In this document: in pieces, positions 11,304 through 25,038 of the stretch
Numbering within the stretch: position 1 is the stretch's first letter
Layout: each line of letters opens with the position of its first letter
Source: Coriaria nepalensis
Taxonomy: Eukaryota > Streptophyta > Magnoliopsida > Cucurbitales > Coriariaceae
NCBI GenBank assembly: GCA_027186245.1
Contig: CP114481.1
Span: 32,023,501 to 32,087,500, forward strand
DNA length: 64,000 nucleotides
Direction of reading: 5' to 3'
Made by a program: the position numbers and the translations under genes
Notes under the pieces: generated by a model
The model's input: the letters and a program-made list of their open reading frames with translations, nothing else
Databases searched by the model: none
Told to the model about the DNA's origin: nothing

Positions 11304-13149
11304 GTGCATAACTTGCAAATGATCATTGCAAGGAAAGTCTGCATTTGTGTAAAATTAAAATCATTTCAATGAGTCCTTTCAAGTCAATAACTTATTTCAA
11401 AGCAATTCGAAAGAATTCTAGTTTTGCACTACAGACATAACTTTTGTGCATAACTTGCAAATGATCATTGCAAAGAGAGTGTGCATTCGTTTAACCTTAA
11501 AATCATTTCAATGAGTCATTTCAAGTCAATAACTTATTTCAAAGCAAGTCGAACGTATTCTAGTTTTGCACTACAGACACAACTTTGGTGCATAACTTGC
11601 AAATGATCCTTGCAACGAAAGTGTGCATTCGTTTAACCTTAAAATCATTTCAAAGAGTCATTTCAAGTCAATAACTTATTTCATAGCGAGTCGAACGTAT
11701 TCTAGTTTTGCACTACAGACACAACTTTTGTGCATAACTTGCAAATGATCATTGCAAGGAAAGTGCGCATTCGTTTAACCTTAAAATCTTTTCAATGAGT
11801 CATTTCAAGTCAATAACTTATTTCAAAGCAATTCGAACGAATTCTAGTTTTGCACTACAGAGACAACTTTTGTGCATAACTTGCAAATGATCATTGCATG
11901 GAAAGTGTGCATTCGTTTAAAATTAAAATCATTTCAATGAGTCCTTCCAAGTCAATAACTTATTTCGAAGCAATTCGAACGAATTCTAGTTTTGCACTAC
12001 AGACACAACTTTTGTGCATAACTTGCAAATGATCATTGCAAAGAAAGTGCGCATTCGTTTAACCTTAAAATCTTTTCAATGAGTCATTTCAAGTCAATAA
12101 CTTACTTCAAAGCAATTCGAACGAATTGTAGTTTTGCACTACAGAGACAACTTTTGTGCATAACTTGCAAATGTTCATTGCAAGGAAAGTGTGCATTCGT
12201 TTAAAATTAAAATCATTTCAATGAGTCCTTTCAAGTCAATAACTTATTTCGAAGCAAGTCGAACAAAATCTAATTTTGCACTACAGACATAACTTTTGTG
12301 CATAACTTGCAAATGATCATTGCAAGGAAGGTGTGCATTCGTTTAACCTTAAAATCATTTCAATGAGTCCTTTCAAGTCAATAACTTATTTCGGAGCAAG
12401 TCGAACGAATTCTAGTTTTGCACTACAGACATAACTTTTGTGCATAACTTGCAAATGATCATTGCAAGGAAAGTGTGCATTCGTTTAAAATTAAAATCAT
12501 TTCAATAAGTCCTTTCAAGTCAATAACTTATTTCGAAGCAAGTCGAACGAATTCTAATTTTGCACTACAGACATAACTTTTGTGCATAACTTGCAAATGA
12601 TCATTGCAAGGGAAGTGTGCATTCGTTTAACCTTAAAATCATTTCAATGAGTCATTTCAAGTCAATAACTTATTTCAAAGCAATTCGAACGAATTCTAGT
12701 TTTGCACTACAGAGACAACTATTGTGCTTAACTTGCAAATGATCATTGCAAGGAAAGTCTGCATTCGTGTAAAATTAAAATCATTTCAATGAGTCCTTTC
12801 AAGTCAATAACTTATTTCAAAGCAATTCGAACGAATTCTAGTTTTGCACTACAGACATAACTTTTGTGCATAACTTGCAAATGATCATTGCAAAGAAAGT
12901 GTGCATTCGATTAACCTTAAAATCATTTCAATGAGTCATTTCAAGTCAATAACTTATTTCATAGCAAGTCGAACGTATTCTAGTTTTGCACTACAGACAC
13001 AACTTTTGTGCATAACTTGCAAATGATCATTGCAAGGAAAGTGTGCATTCGTTTAACCTTGAAATCGTTTCAATGAGTCATTTCAAGTCAATAACTTATT
13101 TCAAAGCAATTCGAACGTATTCTAGTTTTGCACTACAGACACAACTTTT
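11304..13149 (+). repeat. 13-unit HOR, copy 1 (1846 bp)
   Basis: The order is a tctgc unit with cgaaagaattc, then gagagtgtgc, gatccttgcaacg with caaagagtc, tgcgcattcg, a7, an a8 variant, a1 (12156), a2, a3, a4, a5, a cgtattc unit with catag, and a B unit. The a3 unit at 12440 has the aataagtc marker but lacks the 21-bp block, so the copy is exactly 13 x 142. Confidence 0.9.
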
Positions 13150-15016
13150 GTGCATAACTTGCAAATGATCATTGCAAGGAAAGTCTGCATTCGTGTAAAA
13201 TTAAAATCATTTCAATGAGTCCTTTCAAGTCAATAACTTATTTCAAAGCAATTCGAAAGAATTCTAGTTTTGCACTACAGACATAACTTTTGTGCATAAC
13301 TTGCAAATGATCATTGCAAAGAGAGTGTGCATTCGTTTAACCGTAAAATCATTTCAATGAGTCATTTCAAGTCAATAACTTATTTCAAAGCAAGTCGAAC
13401 GTATTCTAGTTTTGCACTACAGACACAACTTTGGTGCATAACTTGCAAATGATCCTTGCAACGAAAGTGTGCATTCGTTTAACCTTAAAATCATTTCAAA
13501 GAGTCATTTCAAGTCAATAACTTATTTCATAGCAAGTCGAACGTATTCTAGTTTTGCACTACAGACACAACTTTTGTGCATAACTTGCAAATGATCATTG
13601 CAAGGAAAGTGCGCATTCGTTTAACCTTAAAATCTTTTCAATGAGTCATTTCAAGTCAATAACTTATTTCAAAGCAATTCGAACGAATTCTAGTTTTGCA
13701 CTACAGAGGCAACTTTTGTGCATAACTTGCAAATGATCATTGCATGGAAAGTGTGCATTCGTTTAAAATTAAAATCATTTCAATGAGTCCTTCCAAGTCA
13801 ATAACTTATTTCGAAGCAATTCGAACGAATTCTAGTTTTGCACTACAGACACAACTTTTGTGCATAACTTGCAAATGATCATTGCAAGGAAAGTGCGCAT
13901 TCGTTTAACCTTAAAATCTTTTCAATGAGTCATTTCAAGTCAATAACTTATTTCAAAGCAATTCGAACGAATTGTAGTTTTGCACTACAGAGACAACTTT
14001 TGTGCATAACTTGCAAATGTTCATTGCAAGGAAACTGTGCATTCGTTTAAAATTAAAATCATTTCAATGAGTCCTTTCAAGTCAATAACTTATTTCGAAG
14101 CAAGTCGAACAAAATCTAATTTTGCACTACAGACATAACTTTTGTGCATAACTTGCAAATGATCATTGCAAGGAAGGTGTGCATTCGTTTAACCTTAAAA
14201 TCATTTCAATGAGTCCTTTCAAGTCAATAACTTATTTCGGAGCAAGTCGAACGAATTCTAGTTTTGCACTACAGACATAACTTTTGTGCATAACTTGCAA
14301 ATGATCATTGCAAGGAAAGTGTGCATTCGTTTAAGGAAAGTGTGCATTCGTTTAAAATTAAAATCATTTCAATAAGTCCTTTCAAGTCAATAACTTATTT
14401 CGAAGCAAGTCGAACGAATTCTAATTTTGCACTACAGACATAACTTTTGTGCATAACTTGCAAATGATCATTGCAAGGGAAGTGTGCATTCGTTTAACCT
14501 TAAAATCATTTCAATGAGTCATTTCAAGTCAATAACTTATTTCAAAGCAATTCGAACGAATTCTAGTTTTGCACAACAGAGACAACTATTGTGCATAACT
14601 TGCAAATGATCATTGCAAGGAAAGTCTGCATTCGTGTAAAATTAAAATCATTTCAATGAGTCCTTTCAAGTCAATAACTTATTTCAAAGCAATTCGAACG
14701 AATTCTAGTTTTGCACTACAGACTTAACTTTTGTGCATAACTTGCAAATGATCATTGCAAAGAAAGTGTGCATTCGTTTAACCTTAAAATCATTTCAATG
14801 AGTCATTTCAAGTCAATAACTTATTTCATAGCAAGTCGAACGTATTCTAGTTTTGCACTACAGACACAACTTTTGTGCATAACTTGCAAATGATCATTGC
14901 AAGGAAAGTGTGCATTCGTTTAACCTTAAAATCATTTCAATGAGTCATTTCAAGTCAATAACTTATTTCAAAGCAAGTCGAACGTATTCTAGTTTTGCAC
15001 TACAGACACAACTTTG
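13150..15016 (+). repeat. 13-unit HOR, copy 2 (1867 bp)
   Basis: The unit order matches copy 1 at 11304, with a3 at 14286 carrying the 21-bp block, which accounts for 1867 against 1846. The a1 unit at 14002 has a new variant, gaaactgtgc, that is then shared by later a1 units at 15727, 17452, 18304, 20171, 21023, 22322 and 25039. This dates those a1 copies as one lineage. Confidence 0.9.
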
Positions 15017-17451
15017 GTGCATAACTTGCAAATGATCATTGCAAGGAAAGTGTGCATTCGTGTAAAATTAAAATCATTTCAATGAGTCCTTTCAAGTCAA
15101 TAACTTATTTCGAAGCAAGTGGAACGAATTCAAGTTTTGCACTACAGACATAACTTTTGTGCATAACTTGCAAATGATCATTGCAAGGAAAGTGTGCATT
15201 CGTTTAAAATTAAAATCATTTCAATGAGTCCTTCCAAGTCAATAACTTATTTCGAAGCAATTCGAACGAATTCTAGTTTTGCACTACAGACACAACTTTT
15301 GTGCATAACTTGCAAATGATCATTGCAAGGAAAGTGCGCATTCGTTTAACCTTAAAATCTTTTCAATGAGTCATTTCATGTCAATAACTTATTTCAAAGC
15401 AATTCGAACGAATTGTAGTTTTGCACTACAGAGACAACTTTTGTGCATAACTTGCAAATGATCATTGCATGGAAAGTGTGCATTCGTTTAAAATTAAAAT
15501 CATTTCAATGAGTCCTTCCAAGTCAATAACTTATTTCGAAGCAATTCGAACGAATTCTAGTTTTGCACTACAGACACAACTTTTGTGCATAACTTGCAAA
15601 TGATCATTGCAAGGAAAGTGCGCATTCGTTTAACCTTAAAATGTTTTCAATGAGTCATTTCAAGTCAATAACTTATTTCAAAGCAATTCGAACGAATTGT
15701 AGTTTTGCACTACAGAGACAACTTTTGTGCATAACTTGCAAATGTTCATTGCAAGGAAACTGTGCATTCGTTTAAAATTAAAATCATTTCAATGAGTCCT
15801 TTCAAGTCAATAACTTATTTCGAAGCAAGTCGAACAAAATCTAATTTTGCACTACAGACATAACTTTTGTGCATAACTTGCAAATGATCATTGCAAGGAA
15901 GGTGTGCATTCGTTTAACCTTAAAATCATTTCAATGAGTCCTTTCAAGTCAATAACTTATTTCGGAGCAAGTCGAACGAATTCTAGTTTTGCACTACAGA
16001 CATAACTTTTGTGCATAACTTGCAAATGATCATTGCAAGGAAAGTGTGCATTCGTTTAAGGAAAGTGTGCATTCGTTTAAAATTAAAATCATTTCAATAA
16101 GTCCTTTCAAGTCAATAACTTATTTCGAAGCAAGTCGAACGAATTCTAATTTTGCACTACAGACATAACTTTTGTGCATAACTTGCAAATGATCATTGCA
16201 AGGGAAGTGCGCATTCGTTTAACCTTAAAATCATTTCAATGAGTCATTCCAAGTCAATAACTTATTTCATAGCAATTCGAACGAATTCTAGTTTTGCACA
16301 ACAGAGACAACTATTGTGCATAACTTGCAAATGATCATTGCAAGGAAAGTCTGCATTCGTGTAAAATTAAAATCATTTCAATGAGTCCTTTCAAGTCAAT
16401 AACTTATTTCAAAGCAATTCGAACGAATTCTAGTTTTGCACTACAGACATAACTTTTGTGCATAACTTGCAAATGATCATTGCAAAGAAAGTGTGCATTC
16501 GTTTAACCTTAAAATCATTTCAATGAGTCATTTCAAGTCAATAACTTATTTCATAGCAAGTCGAACGTATTCTAGTTTTGCACTACAGACACAACTTTTG
16601 TGCATAACTTGCAAATGATCATTGCAAGGAAAGTGTGCATTCGTTTAACCTTAAAATAATTTCAATGAGTCATTTCAAGTCAATAACTTATTTCAAAGCA
16701 AGTCGAACGTATTCTAGTTTTGCACTACAGACACAACTTTGGTGCATAACTTGCAAATGATCATTGCAAGGAAAGTGTGCATTCGTGTAAAATTAAAATC
16801 ATTTCAATGAGTCCTTTCAAGTCAATAACTTATTTCGAAGCAAGTGGAACGAATTCAAGTTTTGCACTACAGACATAACTTTTGTGCATAACTTGCAAAT
16901 GATCATTGCAAGGAAAGTCTGCCTTCGTGTAAAATTAAAATCATTTCAATGAGTCCTTCCAAGTCAATAACTTATTTCAAAGCAATTCGAAGGAATTCTA
17001 GTTTTGCACTACAGACATAGCTTTTGTGCATAACTTGCAAATGATCATTGCAAAGAAAGTGTGCATTCGTTTAACCTTAAAATCATTTCAATGAGTCATT
17101 TCAAGTCAATAACTTATTTCAAAGCAAGTCGAACGTATTCTAGTTTTGCACTACAGACACAACTTTGGTGCATAACTTGCAAATGATCATTGCAAGGAAA
17201 GTGTGCATTCGTGTAAAATTAAAATCATTTCAATGAGTCCTTTCAAGTCAATAACTTATTTCGAAGCAAGTGGAACGAATTCAAGTTTTGCACTACAGAC
17301 ATAACTTTTGTGCATAACTTGCAAATGATCATTGCAAGGAAAGTGTGCATTCGTTTAACCTTAAAATCATTTCAATGAGTCATTTCAAGTCAATAACTTA
17401 TTTCAAAGCAATTCGAACGAATTCTAGTTTTGCACTACAGAGACAACTTTT
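15017..17451 (+). repeat. HOR block with a1-a5 cassette and caagtggaacg units
   Basis: The block starts with a gtgtaaaa unit containing caagtggaacg and aattcaag, then gtccttcc and tgcgc/tcatgtc units, a7, a8, and a1 to a5 (15727 on, 21-bp block at 16058). It ends with cgtattc units, caagtggaacg units and a tctgccttcg unit (16884). The a1-to-a1 distances, 14002 to 15727 and 15727 to 17452, are both 1725 bp (12 x 142 plus 21). Confidence 0.86.
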
Positions 17452-20170
17452 GTGCATAACTTGCAAATGTTCATTGCAAGGAAACTGTGCATTCGTTTAA
17501 AATTAAAATCATTTCAATGAGTCCTTTCAAGTCAATAACTTATATCGAAGCAAGTCGAACAAAATCTAATTTTGGACTACAGACATAACTTTTGTGCATA
17601 ACTTGCAAATGATCATTGCAAGGAAGGTGTGCATTCGTTTAACCTTAAAATCATTTCAATGAGTCCTTTCAAGTCAATAACTTATTTCGAAGCAAGTGGA
17701 ACGAATTCAAGTTTTGCACTACAGACATAACTTTTGTGCATAACTTGCAAATGATCATTGCAAGGAAAGTCTGCCTTCGTGTAAAATTAAAATCATTTCA
17801 ATGAGTCCTTCCAAGTCAATAACTTATTTCAAAGCAATTCGAAGGAATTCTAGTTTTGCACTACAGACATAGCTTTTGTGCATAACTTGCAAATGATCAT
17901 TGCAAAGAAAGTGTGCATTCGTTTAACCTTAAAATCATTTCAATGAGTCATTTCAAGTCAATAACTTATTTCAAAGCAAGTCGAACGTATTCTAGTTTTG
18001 CACTACAGACACAACTTTGGTGCATAACTTGCAAATGATCATTGCAAGGAAAGTGTGCATTCGTTTAAAATTAAAATCATTTCAATGAGTCCTTCCAAGT
18101 CAATAACTTATTTCGAAGCAATTCGAACGAATTCTAGTTTTGCACTACAGACACAACTTTTGTGCATAACTTCCAAATGATCATTGCAAGGAAAGTGCGC
18201 ATTCGTTTAACCTTAAAATCTTTTCAATGAGTCATTTCATGTCAATAACTTATTTCAAAGCAATTCGAACGAATTGTAGTTTTGCACTACAGAGACAACT
18301 TTTGTGCATAACTTGCAAATGTTCATTGCAAGGAAACTGTGCATTCGTTTAAAATTAAAATCATTTCAATGAGTCCTTTCAAGTCAATAACTTATATCGA
18401 AGCAAGTCGAACAAAATCTAATTTTGGACTACAGACATAACTTTTGTGCATAACTTGCAAATGATCATTGCAAGGAAGGTGTGCATTCGTTTAACCTTAA
18501 AATCATTTCAATGAGTCCTTTCAAGTCAATAACTTATTTCGGAGCAAGTCGAACGAATTCTAGTTTTGCACTACAGACATAACTTTTGTGCATAACTTGC
18601 AAATGATCATTGCAAGGAAAGTGTGCATTCGTTTAAGGAAAGTGTGCATTCGTTTAAAATTAAAATCATTTCAATAAGTCCTTTCAAGTCAATAACTTAT
18701 TTCGAAGCAAGTCGAACGAATTCTAATTTTGCACTACAGACATAACTTTTGTGCATAACTTGCAAATGATCATTGCAAGGGAAGTGTGCATTCGTTTAAC
18801 CTTAAAATCATTTCAATGAGTCATTTCAAGTCAATAACTTATTTCAAAGCAATTCGAACGAATTCTAGTTTTGCACAACAGAGACAACTATTGTGCATAA
18901 CTTGCAAATGATCATTGCAAGGAAAGTCTGCATTCGTGTAAAATTAAAATCATTTCAATGAGTCCTTTCAAGTCAATAACTTATTTCAAAGCAATTCGAA
19001 CGAATTCTAGTTTTGCACTACAGACATAACTTTTGTGCATAACTTGCAAATGATCATTGCAAAGAAAGTGTGCATTCGTTTAACCTTAAAATCATTTCAA
19101 TGAGTCATTTCAAGTCAATAACTTATTTCATAGCAAGTCGAACGTATTCTAGTTTTGCACTACAGACACAACTTTTGTGCATAACTTGCAAATGATCATT
19201 GCAAGGAAAGTGTGCATTCGTTTAACCTTAAAATCATTTCAATGAGTCATTTCAAGTCAATAACTTATTTCAAAGCAAGTCGAACGTATTCTAGTTTTGC
19301 ACTACAGACATAACTTTGGTGCATAACTTGCAAATGATCATTGCAAGGAAAGTGTGCATTCGTGTAAAATTAAAATCATTTCAATGAGTCCTTTCAAGTC
19401 AATAACTTATTTCGAAGCAAGTGGAACGAATTCAAGTTTTGCACTACAGACATAACTTTTGTGCATAACTTGCAAATGATCATTGCAAGGAAAGTGTGCA
19501 TTCGTTTAACCTTAAAATCATTTCAATGAGTCATTTCAAGTCAATAACTTATTTCAAAGCAATTCGAACGAATTCTAGTTTTGCACTACAGAGACAACTT
19601 TTGTGCATAACTTGCAAATGATCCTTGCAACGAAAGTGTGCATTCGTTTAACCTTAAAATCATTTCAAAGAGTCATTTCAAGTCAATAACTTATTTCATA
19701 GCAAGTCGAACGTATTCTAGTTTTGCACTACAGACACAACTTTTGTGCATAACTTGCAAATGATCATTGCAAGGAAAGTGCGCATTCGTTTAACCTTAAA
19801 ATCTTTTCAATGAGTCATTTCAAGTCAATAACTTATTTCAAAGCAATTCGAACGAATTCTAGTTTTGCACTACAGAGACAACTTTTGTGCATAACTTGCA
19901 AATGATCATTGCATGGAAAGTGTGCATTCGTTTAAAATTAAAATCATTTCAATGAGTCCTTCCAAGTCAATAACTTATTTCGAAGCAATTCGAACGAATT
20001 CTAGTTTTGCACTACAGACACAACTTTTGTGCATAACTTGCAAATGATCATTGCAAGGAAAGTGCGCATTCGTTTAACCTTAAAATCTTTTCAATGAGTC
20101 ATTTCAAGTCAATAACTTATTTCAAAGCAATTCGAACGAATTGTAGTTTTGCACTACAGAGACAACTTTT
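17452..20170 (+). repeat. HOR block: 6-unit short a1 copy then 13-unit long copy
   Basis: The a1 units at 17452 and 18304 share the rare changes cttatatcg and ttttggac and are 852 bp (6 units) apart, so one arose from the other. The unit at 17594 starts as a2 (ggaaggtg) and ends as a caagtggaacg unit, marking the crossover that shortened this copy. The copy at 18304-20170 is 1867 bp with the 21-bp block at 18635. Confidence 0.88.
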
Positions 20171-22321
20171 GTGCATAACTTGCAAATGTTCATTGCAAGG
20201 AAACTGTGCATTCGTTTAAAATTAAAATCATTTCAATGAGTCCTTTCAAGTCAATAACTTATTTCGAAGCAAGTCGAACAAAATCTAATTTTGCACTACA
20301 GACATAACTTTTGTGCATAACTTGCAAATGATCATTGCAAGGAAGGTGTGCATTCGTTTAACCTTAAAATCATTTCAATGAGTCATTTCAAGTCAATAAC
20401 TTATTTCATAGCAAGTCGAACGTATTCTAGTTTTGCACTACAGACACAACTTTTGTGCATAACTTGCAAATGATCATTGCAAGGAAAGTGTGCATTCGTT
20501 TAACCTTAAAATCATTTCAATGAGTCATTTCAAGTCAATAACTTATTTCAAAGCAAGTCGAACGTATTCTAGTTTTGCACTACAGACACAACTTTGGTGC
20601 ATAACTTGCAAATGATCATTGCAAGGAAAGTGTGCATTCGTGTAAAATTAAAATCATTTCAATGAGTCCTTTCAAGTCAATAACTTATTTCGAAGCAAGT
20701 GGAACGAATTCAAGTTTTGCACTATAGACATAACTTTTGTGCATAACTTGCAAATGATCATTGCAAGGAAAGTGTGCATTCGTTTAAAATTAAAATCATT
20801 TCAATGAGTCCTTCCAAGTCAATAACTTATTTCGAAGCAATTCGAACGAATTCTAGTTTTGCACTACAGACACAACTTTTGTGCATAACTTGCAAATGAT
20901 CATTGCAAGGAAAGTGCGCATTCGTTTAACCTTAAAATCTTTTCAATGAGTCATTTCATGTCAATAACTTATTTCAAAGCAATTCGAACGAATTGTAGTT
21001 TTGCACTACAGAGACAACTTTTGTGCATAACTTGCAAATGTTCATTGCAAGGAAACTGTGCATTCGTTTAAAATTAAAATCATTTCAATGAGTCCTTTCA
21101 AGTCAATAACTTATATCGAAGCAAGTCGAACAAAATCTAATTTTGCACTACAGACATAACTTTTGTGCATAACTTGCAACTGATCATTGCAAGGAAGGTG
21201 TGCATTCGTTTAACCTTAAAATCATTTCAATGAGTCCTTTCAAGTCAATAACTTATTTCGGAGCAAGTCGAACGAATTCTAGTTTTGCACTACAGACATA
21301 ACTTTTGTGCATAACTTGCAAATGATCATTGCAAGGAAAGTGTGCATTCGTTTAAGGAAAGTGTGCATTCGTTTAAAATTAAAATCATTTCAATAAGTCC
21401 TTTCAAGTCAATAACTTATTTCGAAGCAAGTCGAACGAATTCTAATTTTAAACTACAGACATAACTTTTGTGCATAACTTGCAAATGATCATTGCAAGGG
21501 AAGTGTGCATTCGTTTAACCTTAAAATCATTTCAATGAGTCATTTCAAGTCAATAACTTATTTCAAAGCAATTCGAACGAATTCTAGTTTTGCACAACAG
21601 AGACAACTATTGTGCATAACTTGCAAATGATCATTGCAAAGAGTGTGTGCATTCGTTTAACCTTAAAATCATTTCAATGAGTCATTTCAAGTCAATAACT
21701 TATTTCAAAGCAAGTCGAACGTATTCTAGTTTTGCACTACAGACACAACTTTGGTGCATAACTTGCGAATGATCCTTGCAACGAAAGTGTGCATTCGTTT
21801 AACCTTAAAATCATTTCAAAGAGTCATTTCAAGTCAATAACTTATTTCATAGCAAGTCGAACGTATTCTAGTTTTGCACTACAGACACAACTTTTGTGCA
21901 TAACTTGCAAATGATCATTGCAAGGAAAGTGCGCATTCGTTTAACCTTAAAATCTTTTCAATGAGTCATTTCAAGTCAATAACTTATTTCAAAGCAATTC
22001 GAACGAATTCTAGTTTTGCACTACAGAGACAACTTTTGTGCATAACTTGCAAATGATCATTGCATGGAAAGTGTGCATTCGTTTAAAATTAAAATCATTT
22101 CAATGAGTCCTTCCAAGTCAATAACTTATTTCGAAGCAATTCGAACGAATTCTAGTTTTGCACTACAGACACAACTTTTGTGCATAACTTGCAAATGATC
22201 ATTGCAAGGAAAGTGCGCATTCGTTTAACCTTAAAATCTTTTCAATGAGTCATTTCAAGTCAATAACTTATTTCAAAGCAATTCGAACGAATTGTAGTTT
22301 TGCACTACAGAGACAACTTTT
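20171..22321 (+). repeat. HOR block: 6-unit and 9-unit copies
   Basis: The a1 units lie at 20171 and 21023 (852 bp apart), with the next at 22322 (1299 bp, 9 x 142 plus 21). The unit at 20313 is an a2 fused to a catag/cgtattc unit. The a3 unit at 21307 carries the 21-bp block and a private ttttaaactac change. After a4 the order jumps to gagtgtgtgc (21612), so a5 is lost. Confidence 0.87.
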
Positions 22322-23620
22322 GTGCATAACTTGCAAATGTTCATTGCAAGGAAACTGTGCATTCGTTTAAAATTAAAATCATTTCAATGAGTCCTTTCAA
22401 GTCAATAACTTATTTCGAAGCAAGTCGAACAAAATCTAATTTTGCACTACAGACATAACTTTTGTGCATAACTTGCAAATGATCATTGCAAGGAAGGTGT
22501 GCATTCGTTTAACCTTAAAATCATTTCAATGAGTCCTTTCAAGTCAATAACTTATTTCGGAGCAAGTCGAACGAATTCTAGTTTTGCACTACAGACATAA
22601 CTTTTGTGCATAACTTGCAAATGATCATTGCAAGGAAAGTGTGCATTCGTTTAAGGAAAGTGTGCATTCGTTTAAAATTAAAATCATTTCAATAAGTCCT
22701 TTCAAGTCAATAACTTATTTCGAAGCAAGTCGAACGAATTCTAATTTTGCACTACAGACATAACTTTTGTGCATAACTTGCAAATGATCATTGCAAGGGA
22801 AGTGTGCATTCGTTTAACCTTAAAATCATTTCAATGAGTCATTTCAAGTCAATAACTTATTTCAAAGCAATTCGAACGAATTCTAGTTTTGCACTACAGA
22901 GACAACTTTTGTGCACAACTTGCAAATGATCATCGCAAGGAAAGTGTGCATTCGTTTAACCTTAAAATTATTTCAATGAGTCATTTCAAGTCAATAACTT
23001 ATGTCAAAGCAAGTCGAACGAATTCTAGTTTTCTACTACAAACACAACTTTAGTGCATAACTTGCAAATGATCATTGCAAGGAAAGTGTGCATTCGTTTA
23101 ACCTTAAAATCATTTCAATGAGTCATTTCAAGTCAATAACTTATTTCATAGCAAGTCGAACGTATTCTAGTTTTGCACTACAGACACAACTTTTGTGCAT
23201 AACTTGCAAATGATCATTGCAAGGAAAGTGTGCATTCGTTTAACCTTAAAATCATTTCAATGAGTCATTTCAAGTCAATAACTTATTTCAAAGCAAGTCG
23301 AACGTATTCTAGTTTTGCACTACAGAGACAACTTTGGTGCATAACTTGCAAATGATCATTGCAAGGAAAGTGTGCATTCGTGTAAAATTAAAATCATTTC
23401 AATGAGTCCTTTCAAGTCAATAACTTATTTCGAAGCAAGTGGAACGAATTCAAGTTTTGCACTACAGACATAACTTTTGTGCATAACTTGCAAATGATCA
23501 TTGCAAGGAAAGTGTGCATTCGTTTAACCTTAAAATCATTTCAATGAGTCATTTCAAGTCAATAACTTATTTCAAAGCAATTCGAACGAATTCTAGTTTT
23601 GCACTACAGAGACAACTTTT
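22322..23620 (+). repeat. a1-a4 cassette and transition units
   Basis: Units a1, a2, a3 (21-bp block at 22653) and a4 are followed by an unusual unit at 22911 (gtgcacaac start, catcgc, cttatgtc, tttctactacaaac) and then cgtattc, caagtggaacg and B units. The 22911 unit carries more private changes than its neighbours. Confidence 0.85.
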
Positions 23621-25038
23621 GTGCATAACTTGCAAATGATCATTGCAAGGAAAGTGTGCATTCGTTTAACATTAAAATCATTTCAATGAGTCATTTCAAG
23701 TCAATAACTTATTCAAAGCAAGTCGAACGTATTCTAGTTTTGCACTACAGACACAACTTTTGTGCATAACTTGCAAATGATCATTGCAAGGAAAGTGTGC
23801 ATTTGTTTAAAATTAAAATCATTTCAATGAGTCCTTTCAAGTCAATAACTTATTTCGAAGCAAGTCGATCGAATTCTAGTTTTGCACTACAGAGACAACT
23901 TTTGTGCATAACTTGCAAATGATCATTGCAAGGAAAGTGTGCATTCGTTTAACCTTAAAGTCATTTCAATGAGTCATTTCAAGTCGATAACTTATTTCAA
24001 AGCAATTCGAACGAATTCTAGTTTTGCACTACAGAGACAACTTTTGTCCATAACTTGCAAATGATCATTGCAAGGAAAGTGTGCATTCGTTTAAAATTAA
24101 AATCATTTCAATGAGTCATTTCAAGTCAATGACTTATTTCGAAGCAATTCGAACGAATTCTAGTTTTGCACTACAAAGACAACTTTTGTGCATAACTAGC
24201 AAATGATCATTGCAAGGAAAGTGTGCATTCGTTTAACCTTAAAATCATTTCAATGAGTCATTTCAAGTCAATAACTTATTTCAAAGCAATTCGAACGAAT
24301 TCTAGTTTTGCACTACAGAGACAACTTTTGTGCATAACTTGCAAATGATCATTGCAAGGAAAGTGTGCATTCGTTTAACATTAAAATCATTTCAATGAGT
24401 CATTTCAAGTCAATAACTTATTCAAAGAAAGTCGAACGTATTCTAGTTTTGCACTACAGACACAACTTTTGTGCATAACTTGCAAATGATCATTGCAAGG
24501 AAAGTGTGCATTTGTTTAAAATTAAAATCATTTCAATGAGTCCTTTCAAGTCAATAACTTATTTCGAAGCAAGTCGATCGAATTCTAGTTTTGCACTACA
24601 GACACAACTTTTGTGCATAACTTGCAAATGATCATTGCAAGGAAAGTGTGCATTCGTTTAACCTTAAAATCATTTCAATGAGTCCTTTCAAGTCAATAAC
24701 TTATTTCGAAGCAATTCGAACGAATTCTAGTTTTGCACTACAGAGACAACTTTTGTGCATAACTTGCAAATGATCATTGCATGGAAAGTGTGCATTCGTT
24801 TAAAATTAAAATCATTTCAATGAGTCCTTCCAAGTCAATAACTTATTTCGAAGCAATTCGAACGAATTCTAGTTTTGCTCTACAGACACAACTTTTGTGC
24901 ATAACTTGCAAATGATCATTGCAAGGAAAGTGCGCATTCGTTTAACCTTAAAATCTTTTCAATGAGTCATTTCAAGTCAATAACTTATTTCAAAGCAATT
25001 CGAACGAATTGTAGTTTTGCACTACAGAGACAACTTTT
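23621..25038 (+). repeat. 5-unit HOR (709 bp) marked by a 1-bp deletion, first array
   Basis: Copy 1 is 23621-24329: a 141-bp unit (ttaacatt, cttattcaaag, cgtattc), then b1, b2, b3 and a B unit. Copy 2 starts at 24330 with the same 141-bp unit (one t missing in cttatttc) and a b1 unit, then switches at 24613 to B, a7 and a8 units that lead into a1 at 25039. Confidence 0.9.

Noticed and set aside
22911..23052. Possible foreign insertion, because of many private changes
   Set aside because: The unit is still 142 bp and aligns along its full length with type B; the changes are point substitutions.
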